DNA from: Dryocola clanedunensis_A
GTDB taxonomy: Bacteria; Pseudomonadota; Gammaproteobacteria; Enterobacterales; Enterobacteriaceae
Strand: one strand, 5' to 3'
Length of the DNA stretch: 64,000 nt
Assembly (NCBI GenBank): GCA_038405435.1
Contig: JBBYHZ010000002.1
Part shown: piece by piece, positions 34,459-43,338 of the stretch
Layout of the letters: each line of letters begins with the position of its first letter
Position numbering within the stretch: the first letter of the stretch is position 1
Notes under the pieces: generated by a model
Database searches by the model: none
What the model saw: the letters and a program-made list of their open reading frames with translations, nothing else
Told to the model about the DNA's origin: nothing
Translations under genes and position numbers: made by a program

Positions 34459-35132
34459 AACCGCAGGCGGTAATTTTTGATCTGGATGGCGTAGTGACCG
34501 ACACCGCGCATCTTCATTTTCTTGCGTGGCGGCAGATAGCCCGTGAAGCAGGTATCGAAATTAACGAAGAGATTAACGAGCAGCTCAAGGGCATCAGCCG
34601 TATGGGGTCTCTGGAGCGCATCTTACGCTGCGGCGGGGCGGAGCATCGTTTCAGCCAGCTACAGCGGGAGCAGATGGCGGAGCGTAAGAACAGCCTGTAC
34701 GTCGCCTCGCTGCAACAGCTTACCCCTTCCTCCGTATTACCGGGGATAGCGCCGCTGCTCGACGAGCTTCATGAGCGAAAGATCGCGGTAGGGCTGGCCT
34801 CTGTTTCGCTGAATGCCCCTCATATCCTCAGGGCGTTGGGGATAAGCGACCGGTTTGATTTCTGCGCCGACGCCAGCCGGATAGAGCGTTCCAAGCCCGA
34901 TCCGGAAATCTTTCTGGCGGCCTGTGCAGGACTTGGCGTAGATCCTGTGTCCTGCATCGGCATTGAGGATGCCCAGGCGGGCATCGCCGCGATTAACGCC
35001 TGCGGCATGCTGTCGGTAGGCATCGGCAGCCGTCTGCAGCAGGCCGATCTGCTGCTGCAAACTACGGCGGAGCTTAGCTGGTCGCGATTACAGAGGTTCT
35101 GGCAAACCCACCGCAGCGCGCAGGTTTTGTAA
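34455..35132 (+). CDS. ycjU: Beta-phosphoglucomutase YcjU (PgmB)
   Basis: 225 residues, HAD superfamily. Nucleophile and acid aspartates are in FDLDGVVTD at the N terminus (Asp9, Asp11), and there is a conserved LASVSLN serine motif, a lysine in RSKPDPEIF, and IGIEDAQAGI at the metal site. It converts beta-glucose 1-phosphate from YcjT to glucose 6-phosphate through the 1,6-bisphosphate. Start overlaps the ycjT stop. Confidence 0.93.
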   Translation: MKPQAVIFDLDGVVTDTAHLHFLAWRQIAREAGIEINEEINEQLKGISRMGSLERILRCGGAEHRFSQLQREQMAERKNSLYVASLQQLTPSSVLPGIAPLLDELHERKIAVGLASVSLNAPHILRALGISDRFDFCADASRIERSKPDPEIFLAACAGLGVDPVSCIGIEDAQAGIAAINACGMLSVGIGSRLQQADLLLQTTAELSWSRLQRFWQTHRSAQVL

Positions 35133-35146
35133 AAAAGGAATAAGAG

Positions 35147-36226
35147 ATGGCACAACTATCGTTACAGCATATCCAGAAGATTTATAACAACCAGGTTCAC
35201 GTGGTGAAAGACTTCACCCTGGAGATAGAGGACAAGGAATTTATCGTGTTCGTCGGGCCTTCCGGCTGCGGTAAATCCACAACGCTGCGCATGATTGCGG
35301 GGCTGGAAGAGATAAGCGGCGGCGAGCTGCTGATTGACGGCGTCTGCATGAACGACGTACCGGCGAAGTCCCGCGGCATCGCCATGGTCTTCCAGAACTA
35401 CGCGCTTTACCCGCACATGTCCGTTTACGACAACATGGCGTTTGGGCTGAAGATGCAAAAGCTGGACGCAAAAATTATCGATGAGCGCGTCGAGTGGGCC
35501 GCACAGATTCTGGGGCTGAAAGCGCTGCTGGATCGCAAACCGGCGGCGCTGTCCGGCGGCCAGCGGCAGCGCGTTGCGCTGGGTCGGGCAATCGTGCGCG
35601 AAGCGGGAGTGTTTCTGATGGATGAACCGCTCTCAAACCTGGACGCCAGGCTGCGCGTACAGATGCGTGCGGAGATAAGCAAGCTTCATCAGAAGCTGAA
35701 CACCACGATGATCTACGTGACGCACGATCAAACCGAAGCCATGACCATGGCAACCCGAATCGTGATCATGAAAGAGGGCATTATCCAGCAGGTAGGCGCG
35801 CCGAAAACCGTTTATAACCATCCGGCAAACATGTTTGTGGCGGGCTTTATCGGCTCGCCATCCATGAACTTTATCCGTGGCACGCTGGATAACGGCTATT
35901 TCGTTACCGAAACGCTGAAGCTGGCTGTTCCGGCAGAAAAATACGCGGCGATTAACGCGGAGCGCTATCTTCATAAACCCATAATTCTGGGGATACGCCC
36001 AGAGGATATTTCATCCGCTCAACAGAAGCAGGGCGTGGATGCTTATATCAGCGTTGCTGAATTAACAGGTGCGGAGTTTATGCTGTATGTCACCGTAGGG
36101 GGACATGAATTAACCGTGCGGGCGAATTCCGACGTGGATTACCGGGCAGCGCAAAATATTAAAATCACCTTTGATATGAATAAAAGCCATTTTTTCGATG
36201 CGGAAACAGAAATCGCACTGGGCTGA
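35147..36226 (+). CDS. ycjV: Intact sugar ABC transporter ATPase YcjV (MalK/UgpC type)
   Basis: 359 residues with all ATPase parts: Walker A GPSGCGKST, Q-loop QNYALYPHM, signature LSGGQRQRVALGRA, Walker B VFLMDEPLSNLDARL, switch His in VTHDQTEAMT. A C-terminal TOBE-type domain (about 235-359) is complete. In E. coli K-12 ycjV is annotated as a broken gene, so this copy shows the full importer YcjNOP-YcjV. Last gene of the main operon, AAGGAATAAGAG site. Confidence 0.93.
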   Translation: MAQLSLQHIQKIYNNQVHVVKDFTLEIEDKEFIVFVGPSGCGKSTTLRMIAGLEEISGGELLIDGVCMNDVPAKSRGIAMVFQNYALYPHMSVYDNMAFGLKMQKLDAKIIDERVEWAAQILGLKALLDRKPAALSGGQRQRVALGRAIVREAGVFLMDEPLSNLDARLRVQMRAEISKLHQKLNTTMIYVTHDQTEAMTMATRIVIMKEGIIQQVGAPKTVYNHPANMFVAGFIGSPSMNFIRGTLDNGYFVTETLKLAVPAEKYAAINAERYLHKPIILGIRPEDISSAQQKQGVDAYISVAELTGAEFMLYVTVGGHELTVRANSDVDYRAAQNIKITFDMNKSHFFDAETEIALG

Positions 36227-36244
36227 ATGAATAACTTGTACCCT

Positions 36245-36264
36245 GCCGGTTGTTTTCTTCCGGC
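36245..36264 (+). terminator. Weak hairpin between ycjV and ompG
   Basis: GCCGG (36245-36249) and CCGGC (36260-36264) close a short stem, followed by ATTCTTTCG. Partial termination is possible; ompG may still be read from the operon. Confidence 0.4.
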
Positions 36265-36304
36265 ATTCTTTCGTTAGCTGTTGTATTTGACAAGGACTAC
36301 CTAA

Positions 36305-37216
36305 ATGAAAAGATTGTTGCAAAGCGCGGCGCTAATAGCCTGCGCAGGTGCGGCGTGCGTCCACGCCGCGGAAGATAATAGCTGGCACTTTAGTATCGGG
36401 GCCATGTACGAAATTGAAAATATAGAAGGGCAGGCCGACGATAAAGACGGCTTATATGAACCTTCGGTCTGGTTCAACGCCTCATTGGGCGACTGGAGCA
36501 TGACCATGACGATGTATCAGGAGGGGGCCGCGGATTACAGTAATTTTACGCGAGGCACCTACTTTAACCGCCCGGAACTCGATGTGCGCTATCAGTTCTA
36601 TGAAAGTGATACCGCCGTATTTGGCTTTACCTCCGGCGTGCGAAACTATGGTTACCATTTTAAAAACGATGACGGCTCGAATAACGGCACCGCGAATACA
36701 CAGCGTTATAAATTTATGCCCGATTACTTCCTGAAGATAAATGATAGCTGGAGCTTCAGCGGCTGGCTGGCTTATTACCGCTTTATTAACGATCTGGCGC
36801 AGACGGGCTATTCCGACAGCCGCGTGGAGACCGAAACGGGATTCACCTGGCGCATAAACGAAACGTTCTCCCTGCAGACCAACTACTATCTGGAGCGCGG
36901 TTTTAACACCGACAGCGACAAAAATAACGGCGAATTTTCAACCCAGGAAATGCGCATTTATCTGCCCATCGCCCTTGGCAGCACAACGCTGACGCCTTAC
37001 ACGCGACTGGGGCTGGATCGCTGGACTAACTGGGACTGGTCAGAAGATATCGACCGGGAAGATCACGACTACAACCGGCTTGGGCTGCTGTATGCCTATG
37101 ACTTCAATAACGGGCTGTCGATGAGCCTCGAGTACGCCTATGAATGGGAGCATCACAATGATGCCGCGGACGATAAATTCCATTACGCAGGCATCGGTGT
37201 AAATTACGCGTTCTGA
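36305..37216 (+). CDS. ompG: Outer-membrane porin OmpG
   Basis: 303 residues (E. coli OmpG 301). Signal peptide MKRLLQSAALIACAGAACVHA, then a 14-stranded monomeric barrel rich in Tyr, Trp, Asp and Glu, ending in the outer-membrane signature YAGIGVNYAF with terminal Phe. OmpG gives a wide pore for larger saccharides. Its place after ycjV suggests it brings the operon's oligosaccharide substrates across the outer membrane. Confidence 0.94.
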   Translation: MKRLLQSAALIACAGAACVHAAEDNSWHFSIGAMYEIENIEGQADDKDGLYEPSVWFNASLGDWSMTMTMYQEGAADYSNFTRGTYFNRPELDVRYQFYESDTAVFGFTSGVRNYGYHFKNDDGSNNGTANTQRYKFMPDYFLKINDSWSFSGWLAYYRFINDLAQTGYSDSRVETETGFTWRINETFSLQTNYYLERGFNTDSDKNNGEFSTQEMRIYLPIALGSTTLTPYTRLGLDRWTNWDWSEDIDREDHDYNRLGLLYAYDFNNGLSMSLEYAYEWEHHNDAADDKFHYAGIGVNYAF

Positions 37217-37225
37217 TAATCAGCC

Positions 37226-37256
37226 GGATGGTTGCGCAAGATGGCAACCATCCTTT
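37226..37256. terminator. Bidirectional terminator between ompG and ycjW
   Basis: GGATGGTTGC (37226-37235) and GCAACCATCC (37244-37253) make a perfect 10-bp stem with an 8-base loop, followed by TTT. It lies between convergent genes. Confidence 0.65.
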
Positions 37257-37261
37257 GCGTA

Positions 37262-38272
37262 TTAATTGAGCGAACCCGTCAGCGTCAGGGTTGTGGGAAT
37301 AATCATCCGCGAAGGCGAATTTTTGCCGGCGATTTTATCAAACAGCAGGGCGCTGCCTGCGGCGCCCAGCTCCTGAGTCGGTACTTCAATTCCTCCCGGC
37401 GGAGGGGCAAGCAGGAAACTCAGCATATCGTTGCTGTAGCCCACCACCGAAAGCTGCTGCGGAATAGCAATGCCATTTTCGTGCGCGATGCGATACAGGC
37501 TCATTAATTTCAGGCTGTCGGTTGCGAATATTGCCTCGGGAAGTTCGCTGCCGCCGAGCAGTTTTTTTGCCGCTTCCAGCGCGGTTTCATTGGTATATCC
37601 GCCGTCAACAATCCACTCTTCGGGCAGATTAATTCCCTGCGCTTGCAGACAATCTTTAAATCCGGCCAGCCGATCGACGGAAACGTGATAATCCAGCGGC
37701 GCGTGCAGGCAGGCTATTTTACGATGGCCTTTATCAAGCAGTGCCTGGGTTAAGGCCACGCTGTCACGGTAATTATCCGTATCAACCGAGAAGACGTGGG
37801 AAAAATCACCTTCCACCTTGCCAATGACCACCACCGGAATAGCGTACCGATCCAGCTCTTCAAAAAAAGATTCGTCTCTTGGCGAGCTGAGCATAATAAT
37901 GCCCTTGATCATCTTCTGCTTGATTTTGCTGATGCATTTTTGCAGATCCTCTTCGCTGTTTTTAGAGGTCTGTAAAATAACGTCGAACCCTTCATCTTCC
38001 GCACGAGCGGTAATTGCGTGCAGCACTTCAGAGAAAAAAGGATTCCCCGCCGTTGTTTTTGTTGAGCGGGTGGAGATAACCATTACCGCGTCAAAACCTG
38101 ATGACGTCAAAGCGCGGGCTAATTTGTTCGGCTGATAATTCAGCTCTTCTATAGCCTGTAAAACCCGGTCGCGGGCTTCCGGGGATATATTCGTCTGCTT
38201 ATTTAAAACCCGTGAAACGGTAGATTTCGAAACCTTTGCCACACGAGCGATATCATAGATAGTGGGCGACAT
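37262..38272 (-). CDS. ycjW: LacI-family repressor YcjW
   Basis: 336 residues from the ATG at 38272 (E. coli 332 aa); an upstream ATG adds 18 residues with no similarity. N-terminal LacI helix-turn-helix TIYDIARVAKVSKSTVSRVL plus hinge, then a periplasmic-binding-protein-like sugar sensor. In E. coli YcjW controls the ycj operon and has been tied to H2S production. The matching 14-mers at 24483 and 34425 are its likely sites here. Confidence 0.92.
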   Translation of the reverse strand: MSPTIYDIARVAKVSKSTVSRVLNKQTNISPEARDRVLQAIEELNYQPNKLARALTSSGFDAVMVISTRSTKTTAGNPFFSEVLHAITARAEDEGFDVILQTSKNSEEDLQKCISKIKQKMIKGIIMLSSPRDESFFEELDRYAIPVVVIGKVEGDFSHVFSVDTDNYRDSVALTQALLDKGHRKIACLHAPLDYHVSVDRLAGFKDCLQAQGINLPEEWIVDGGYTNETALEAAKKLLGGSELPEAIFATDSLKLMSLYRIAHENGIAIPQQLSVVGYSNDMLSFLLAPPPGGIEVPTQELGAAGSALLFDKIAGKNSPSRMIIPTTLTLTGSLN

Positions 38273-38383
38273 GACTGAGCCTGTCCTGTGCTGCGCCAAA
38301 AGATAAGGCATATTACTTAACCACAAACGGACTGTCTATTAACGATGCTGTCTGGTAAATAGCGTGTAAAATTGAACAAACGC

Positions 38384-38410
38384 CTTTGATTTTCCGGCCA
38401 TTACCCCCAT
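38384..38410 (+). promoter_or_regulatory. Candidate sigma-32 (heat-shock) promoter of ycjX
   Basis: CTTTGA (38384-38389) and CCCCAT (38405-38410), 15 bases apart, resemble the sigma-32 elements CTTGAA and CCCCAT. They end 45 bases before the ycjX ATG. E. coli ycjX is a heat-shock gene, which supports the reading; one mismatch in the -35 keeps it tentative. Confidence 0.5.
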
Positions 38411-38454
38411 AACTTCACTCATCACTGTTTCAGAAAAACGCAACCAGGACGCAT

Positions 38455-39852
38455 ATGAACAGAATCAAGAATGAACTCAATGCGCTAGTGAACCGTGGCG
38501 TTGACCGGCATCTGCGCCTTGCGGTTACCGGGCTTAGCCGTAGCGGTAAGACCGCGTTTATCACGGCAATGGTTAACCAGCTGCTCAGCGTCAACAACGG
38601 CGCACGCTTGCCAATGCTTGCCGCCGCGCGGGAAGAGCGCCTGCTGGGCGTGAAACGCGTGCCGCAGCGCGACCTGGGCATACAGCGTTTTACCTATGAT
38701 GAAGGCTTGGCGCAGCTGTACGGCACCCCGCCGAGCTGGCCCACGCCAACCCGTGGCGTAAGCGAAATGCGCCTTGCGCTCCGCTATCGCTCTAACGATT
38801 CTCTGCTGCGCCACTTTAAAGACACCTCAACGCTGTATCTGGAAATCGTCGACTATCCGGGCGAATGGCTGCTGGATTTGCCGATGCTGGCACAGGACTA
38901 CCTGAGCTGGTCGCGGCAGATGACCGGCCTGCTGCAGGGCGACCGCGCCGAGTGGTCTGCCGAATGGCGCAGGCTTTGCGAAGGTCTGGATCCGCTGGCG
39001 CCCGCCGATGAAAACCGGCTGGGCGAAATTTCCCAGGCCTGGACGGACTATCTGCTGCGCTGCAAGCGCGAAGGCCTGCACTTCATCCAGCCGGGCCGCT
39101 TTGTGCTGCCGGGCGATATGGCCGGTGCGCCAGCGCTGCAGTTTTTCCCGTGGCCGGACGTTGACGGCTTCGGCGAATCTAAGCTCGCTCAGGCCGACAA
39201 ATCTACCAACCTCGGCATGCTGCGTTCCCGCTTCGAGTATTACTGCGAAAAGGTGGTTAAAGGCTTCTATAAAAATTACTTCCTGCGCTTTGACCGCCAG
39301 ATCGTGCTGGTGGACTGTCTGCAACCGCTGAACAGCGGCCCGCAGGCGTTTAACGATATGCGCCTGGCGCTGACGCAGCTGATGCAAAGTTTTCAGTACG
39401 GGCAGCGAACGCTGTTCCGCAGGCTGTTCTCGCCGGTCATCGATAAACTTCTCTTCGCAGCGACGAAGGCCGACCACGTAACGATTGACCAGCACGCCAA
39501 CATGGTTTCGCTGTTGCAGCAGCTGGTGCAGGACGCCTGGCAAAATGCTGCGTTCGAGGGTATCGATCGGGAATGCATGGGCATTGCCTCGGTACAGGCC
39601 ACGCAGAGCGGGCTGGTGGACGTTCAGGGAGAGCAAATCCCTGCGCTGCGCGGTCATCGTCTGGACGATGGCTCGCCGCTTACGGTCTATCCCGGCGAAG
39701 TGCCTTCACGTCTGCCCGGCAGCGCCTTCTGGGATAAACAGGGCTTTAAGTTTGAACAGTTTCGCCCGCAGGTTATGGATGTCGACCGGCCTCTGCCGCA
39801 CATTCGCCTCGACGCGGCGCTGGAGTTTCTGATTGGAGATAAATTGCGATGA
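38455..39852 (+). CDS. ycjX: Stress-induced P-loop NTPase YcjX (DUF463)
   Basis: 465 residues, the length of E. coli YcjX. Walker A GLSRSGKT at about 25-32 and a DIVDYPGE-like switch (YLEIVDYPGEWLLDL) show a GTPase-like fold. Its cellular task is unknown; it is heat-shock induced and next to the phage-shock locus in E. coli. The stop overlaps ycjF by 4 bases (ATGA). Confidence 0.95.
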   Translation: MNRIKNELNALVNRGVDRHLRLAVTGLSRSGKTAFITAMVNQLLSVNNGARLPMLAAAREERLLGVKRVPQRDLGIQRFTYDEGLAQLYGTPPSWPTPTRGVSEMRLALRYRSNDSLLRHFKDTSTLYLEIVDYPGEWLLDLPMLAQDYLSWSRQMTGLLQGDRAEWSAEWRRLCEGLDPLAPADENRLGEISQAWTDYLLRCKREGLHFIQPGRFVLPGDMAGAPALQFFPWPDVDGFGESKLAQADKSTNLGMLRSRFEYYCEKVVKGFYKNYFLRFDRQIVLVDCLQPLNSGPQAFNDMRLALTQLMQSFQYGQRTLFRRLFSPVIDKLLFAATKADHVTIDQHANMVSLLQQLVQDAWQNAAFEGIDRECMGIASVQATQSGLVDVQGEQIPALRGHRLDDGSPLTVYPGEVPSRLPGSAFWDKQGFKFEQFRPQVMDVDRPLPHIRLDAALEFLIGDKLR

Positions 39853-40913
39853 GCGAACCATTAAAGCCGCGTATCGATTTCGCACAGCCGCTGGAAGTGG
39901 AAAAAGATCCCGTATACAAAAGCGCCCACGCCTTTAGCGAGCCGGAGGCCGAGAAGTTTACACCCGCGCTGGCAACCCTCGACGAAGTGGAAGAGGAGAG
40001 CCAGGCCGAGGCCGTTGTCGAAGCCGCGCTGCGCCCGAAACGCAGCATCTGGCGGCGCATGGTGATGGCAGGGCTGGGGCTGTTTGGCATCAGCGTGGTG
40101 GCGCAGGGCGTGCAGTGGACGCATAACGCCTTTGTCACCCAGGACTGGATCGCGCTGGGTGGCGGCGTCGCGGGTGGGTTGATCATCGCCGCAGGCGTGG
40201 GTTCTGTGGCCACCGAGTGGCGTCGTCTGTGGCGTCTGCGCCAGCGGGCGGAAGAGCGGGACGAGGCTCGCGATCTGATGAGCAGCCACGGCACGGGAAA
40301 AGGGCGCGCCTTCTGCGAAAAGCTGGCACGCCAGGCCGGGCTGGACCAGGGGCACCCCGCGCTACAGCGCTGGTACGCCTCGATTCATGAAACCCATAAC
40401 GATCGTGAAGTCGTCGCGCTTTACGCCCAGCTGGTGCAGCCGGTGCTGGATAACCAGGCGCGTCGTGAAATCAGCCGCTCCGCAGCCGAGTCCACGCTGA
40501 TGATTGCCGTCAGCCCGCTGGCGCTGGTGGATATGGCGTTTATCGCCTGGCGTAACCTGCGTCTGATTAACCGCATCGCGGCGCTGTACGGCATTGAGCT
40601 CGGTTATTACAGCCGTATCCGCCTGTTCCGCCTGGTGCTGCTGAACATCGCTTTTGCCGGTGCCAGCGAGCTGGTGCGGGAAGTAGGGATGGACTGGGTT
40701 GGGCAGGATATCGCCGCGCGTCTCTCCACCCGAGCTGCGCAGGGCATTGGCGCGGGCCTGCTGACCGCACGGCTTGGCATCAAGGCGATGGAGCTTTGCC
40801 GCCCGCTGCCGTGGATAGGCGAGGATAAGCCGCGCCTCGGCGACTTCCGCCGCCAGCTGCTCGTGCAGCTGAAAGAGACGATGTCCAAAAAGCCTGCCAA
40901 TCCACCTGTCTGA
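39849..40913 (+). CDS. ycjF: Inner-membrane protein YcjF (DUF697)
   Basis: 354 residues (E. coli 353). Acidic N-terminal ~65 residues, two membrane helices (about 70-120: MVMAGLGLFGISVVAQGVQW and WIALGGGVAGGLIIAAGVGS), then a cytoplasmic region with the DUF697 part (LMIAVSPLALVDMAFIAWRN). Coupled to ycjX; function unknown, likely the membrane partner of YcjX. Confidence 0.95.
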   Translation: MSEPLKPRIDFAQPLEVEKDPVYKSAHAFSEPEAEKFTPALATLDEVEEESQAEAVVEAALRPKRSIWRRMVMAGLGLFGISVVAQGVQWTHNAFVTQDWIALGGGVAGGLIIAAGVGSVATEWRRLWRLRQRAEERDEARDLMSSHGTGKGRAFCEKLARQAGLDQGHPALQRWYASIHETHNDREVVALYAQLVQPVLDNQARREISRSAAESTLMIAVSPLALVDMAFIAWRNLRLINRIAALYGIELGYYSRIRLFRLVLLNIAFAGASELVREVGMDWVGQDIAARLSTRAAQGIGAGLLTARLGIKAMELCRPLPWIGEDKPRLGDFRRQLLVQLKETMSKKPANPPV

Positions 40914-40982
40914 CGTCGCTTGATGCTGCGCTTATCCGACCTGCGGCAAAATTTCGTGGGTGGGTAAGCGTCAGCGTCATCA
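40914..40982. repeat. Degenerate REP pair after ycjF
   Basis: GCTGCGCTTATCCGACCTGC and, inverted, GGGTAAGCGTCAGCGTCATC look like worn REP units with mismatched arms. No clear terminator is seen besides. Confidence 0.45.
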
Positions 40983-40994
40983 TTCGTGTATATC

Positions 40995-41012
40995 TGTCAA
41001 CTTTTCTTCACA
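40995..41012. promoter_or_regulatory. TyrR box upstream of tyrR
   Basis: TGTCAA, 6 bases, TTCACA fits the TyrR box TGTAAA-N6-TTTACA and keeps the essential TGT-N12-ACA. Autoregulation of tyrR through such a box is known in E. coli. Confidence 0.7.
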
Positions 41013-41092
41013 CATCTCTTCTGACCGGCCGGCATCTGGAGTATTATCACTGCATCTGATGATTCTGTTTACTGCGATAAAAGGTCACCTCC

Positions 41093-42655
41093 ATGCGTCT
41101 GGAAGTTTTTTGTGAAGACCGCCTTGGTCTTACCCGCGAATTACTCGATCTGTTAGTCCTGCGTGGCATTGATTTACGGGGCATTGAAATTGACCCGGTG
41201 GGGATCATTTACCTCAATTTTTCCACCCTTGAGTTCGACTCATTCAGCAGCCTGATGGGTGAGATTCGCCGCATTCCCGGCGTTAAAGACGTGCGCACGG
41301 TGCCGTGGATGCCGTCCGAACGCGAGCACCGCGCGTTAAGCGCGCTGCTGGAAGCGCTTCCGGAACCCGTATTGTCGCTGGACATGCGAAGCAAGGTCGA
41401 ACTGGCGAACCCGGCAAGCTGCGTGCTGTTCGGGCAGGGCGAAGAGAAACTGCGCAACCACAATGCGGCAAACCTGATCAACGGCTTTAACTTTATGCGC
41501 TGGCTGGAAGGCGCGCCTGCGGACTCGCATACCGAACACGTGGTGATTAACGGGCAAAATTTCCTGATGGAGATCACCCCGGTGCATCTGGACGGCGAGG
41601 ATGGCAAATCCATGCTGGTTGGTGCGGTGGTCATGCTGCGCTCCACGGTACGTATGGGCCGCCAGCTGCAGAACATCTCCCAGGCGGATATCAGCGCCTT
41701 CAGCCAGATTGTTGCCGTCAGCCCGAAGATGCGCCACGTTGTGGAGCAGGCGCACAAGCTCGCGCTGCTCAACGCGCCGCTGCTGATCGTTGGCGATACC
41801 GGAACGGGCAAAGATTTACTGGCCCACGCCTGCCATCTTGGCAGCCCGCGCGCGCAGAAGCCTTACCTGGCGCTGAACTGCGGTTCAATGCCGGATGACG
41901 TCGTCGAAAGCGAGCTGTTTGGCCATGCGCCCGGCGCCTATGCCAACGCCGTGGAAGGTAAAAAAGGCTTCTTTGAGCAGGCTAACGGCGGTTCTGTCCT
42001 GCTGGATGAAATCGGCGAAATGTCGCCGCGCATGCAAACCAAGCTGCTGCGCTTCCTCAACGACGGCACCTTCCGCCGGGTGGGCGAAGAGCATGAGGTA
42101 CACGTAGACGTGCGCGTGATTTGTGCGACGCAAAAGAATCTGGTTGAGATGGTGCAGAAAGGCGAATTCCGCGAAGATCTTTATTATCGCCTTAACGTAC
42201 TGACGCTGAACCTGCCGCCTCTGCGCGACCGTCCGCAGGACATCATGCCGCTGACGGAGCTGTTTGTTGCGCGCTTCGCCGACGAGCAGGGCGTGCCGCG
42301 TCCTAAGCTCGCTAACGATCTCAGCAACGTGCTGACGCGTTACGGCTGGCCGGGCAACGTTCGCCAGCTGAAGAATGCCGTCTACCGCGCGCTGACGCAG
42401 CTTGAAGGATACGAATTACGTCCGCAGGACATCCTGCTGCCTGATTTCGATACGGCGAGCCTGGCGGTGGGGGAAGAAGCGATGGAAGGGACGCTGGATG
42501 ATATTTCGCGTCGTTTCGAACGTTCGGTTCTGACCCAGCTTTACCGGACCTATCCAAGCACCCGTAAACTGGCTAAACGGCTCGGCGTGTCGCACACGGC
42601 GATTGCCAACAAGCTGCGTGAATATGGCCTGGGCCAGCGTAAAACCGAAGAGTAA
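41093..42655 (+). CDS. tyrR: Aromatic amino acid regulator TyrR
   Basis: 520 residues (E. coli 513). N-terminal ACT domain (1-70), PAS domain (about 78-190), AAA+ domain (about 206-430) with Walker A GDTGTGKD and Walker B GGSVLLDE, and a C-terminal helix-turn-helix (TRKLAKRLGVSHTAIANKLR). The usual GAFTGA loop is GAYANA, in keeping with TyrR acting on sigma-70 rather than sigma-54 polymerase. It binds Tyr, Phe or Trp and controls aromatic biosynthesis and transport genes. A TyrR box lies upstream. Confidence 0.97.
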   Translation: MRLEVFCEDRLGLTRELLDLLVLRGIDLRGIEIDPVGIIYLNFSTLEFDSFSSLMGEIRRIPGVKDVRTVPWMPSEREHRALSALLEALPEPVLSLDMRSKVELANPASCVLFGQGEEKLRNHNAANLINGFNFMRWLEGAPADSHTEHVVINGQNFLMEITPVHLDGEDGKSMLVGAVVMLRSTVRMGRQLQNISQADISAFSQIVAVSPKMRHVVEQAHKLALLNAPLLIVGDTGTGKDLLAHACHLGSPRAQKPYLALNCGSMPDDVVESELFGHAPGAYANAVEGKKGFFEQANGGSVLLDEIGEMSPRMQTKLLRFLNDGTFRRVGEEHEVHVDVRVICATQKNLVEMVQKGEFREDLYYRLNVLTLNLPPLRDRPQDIMPLTELFVARFADEQGVPRPKLANDLSNVLTRYGWPGNVRQLKNAVYRALTQLEGYELRPQDILLPDFDTASLAVGEEAMEGTLDDISRRFERSVLTQLYRTYPSTRKLAKRLGVSHTAIANKLREYGLGQRKTEE

Positions 42656-42664
42656 ATCACATAA

Positions 42665-42685
42665 TGCCCCCCAGACAGGGGGGCA
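42665..42685. terminator. Bidirectional terminator between tyrR and tpx
   Basis: TGCCCCCC (42665-42672) and GGGGGGCA (42678-42685) form a perfect GC stem with loop AGACA. It lies between convergent stops 38 bases apart; T runs are short. Confidence 0.7.
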
Positions 42686-42693
42686 TTCACACC

Positions 42694-43200
42694 TTAAGCC
42701 TTCAGGGCTTCCAGCGCAGCAGCGTAGTCAGGTTCGTTAGTGATTTCATTCACTAATTCGCTGAACACCACTTCATCATTTTCATTAATTACCACTACCG
42801 CACGTGCGGTCAGGCCTTTCAGCGCGCCTTCAGCGATAGCCACGCCGTAATCCTGCTGGAACTCAGGGTTGCGCAGGGTGGACAGGGTGATGACGTTGCT
42901 CAGGCCTTCTGCGCCGCAGAAGCGGGACTGGGCGAACGGCAGGTCGGCGGAGACGCACAGCACAACGGTGTTCTCCAGCTCTGTCGCCAGCTGGTTGAAT
43001 TTACGCACGGATGCCGCACAAACGCCGGTATCGATGCTTGGGAAAATGTTCAGCACTTTACGTTTGCCCGCGAACTGGCTCAGCGCAACATCGGTAAGGT
43101 CCTTAGCGACCAGAGAAAAAGATGCTGCTTTGCTGCCAGCCTGAGGGATCTGACCTGCAACCGCAACCGGGTTGCCCTGGAAATGAACGAGTTGTGACAT
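42694..43200 (-). CDS. tpx: Thiol peroxidase Tpx
   Basis: 168 residues, as in E. coli. Atypical 2-Cys peroxiredoxin: peroxidatic Cys61 in PSIDTGVCAAS and resolving Cys95 in SRFCGAEG, with the catalytic Thr three residues before Cys61. It reduces alkyl and lipid hydroperoxides with thioredoxin; periplasm or cytoplasm location has been debated. AAGATTAAAC precedes the ATG. Divergent from ycjG. Confidence 0.97.
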   Translation of the reverse strand: MSQLVHFQGNPVAVAGQIPQAGSKAASFSLVAKDLTDVALSQFAGKRKVLNIFPSIDTGVCAASVRKFNQLATELENTVVLCVSADLPFAQSRFCGAEGLSNVITLSTLRNPEFQQDYGVAIAEGALKGLTARAVVVINENDEVVFSELVNEITNEPDYAAALEALKA

Positions 43201-43338
43201 GTTTAATCTTCCTGTTTACATATAATTAACGCCGCAAGCAGTGTATTCCAGGATTCATCGGATGAATATAAAAAACTGATACTGCACGCAAAAGTGTTCA
43301 CTCCTATACTGAGCAAAACGCCGTTAACAAGGGTAATG

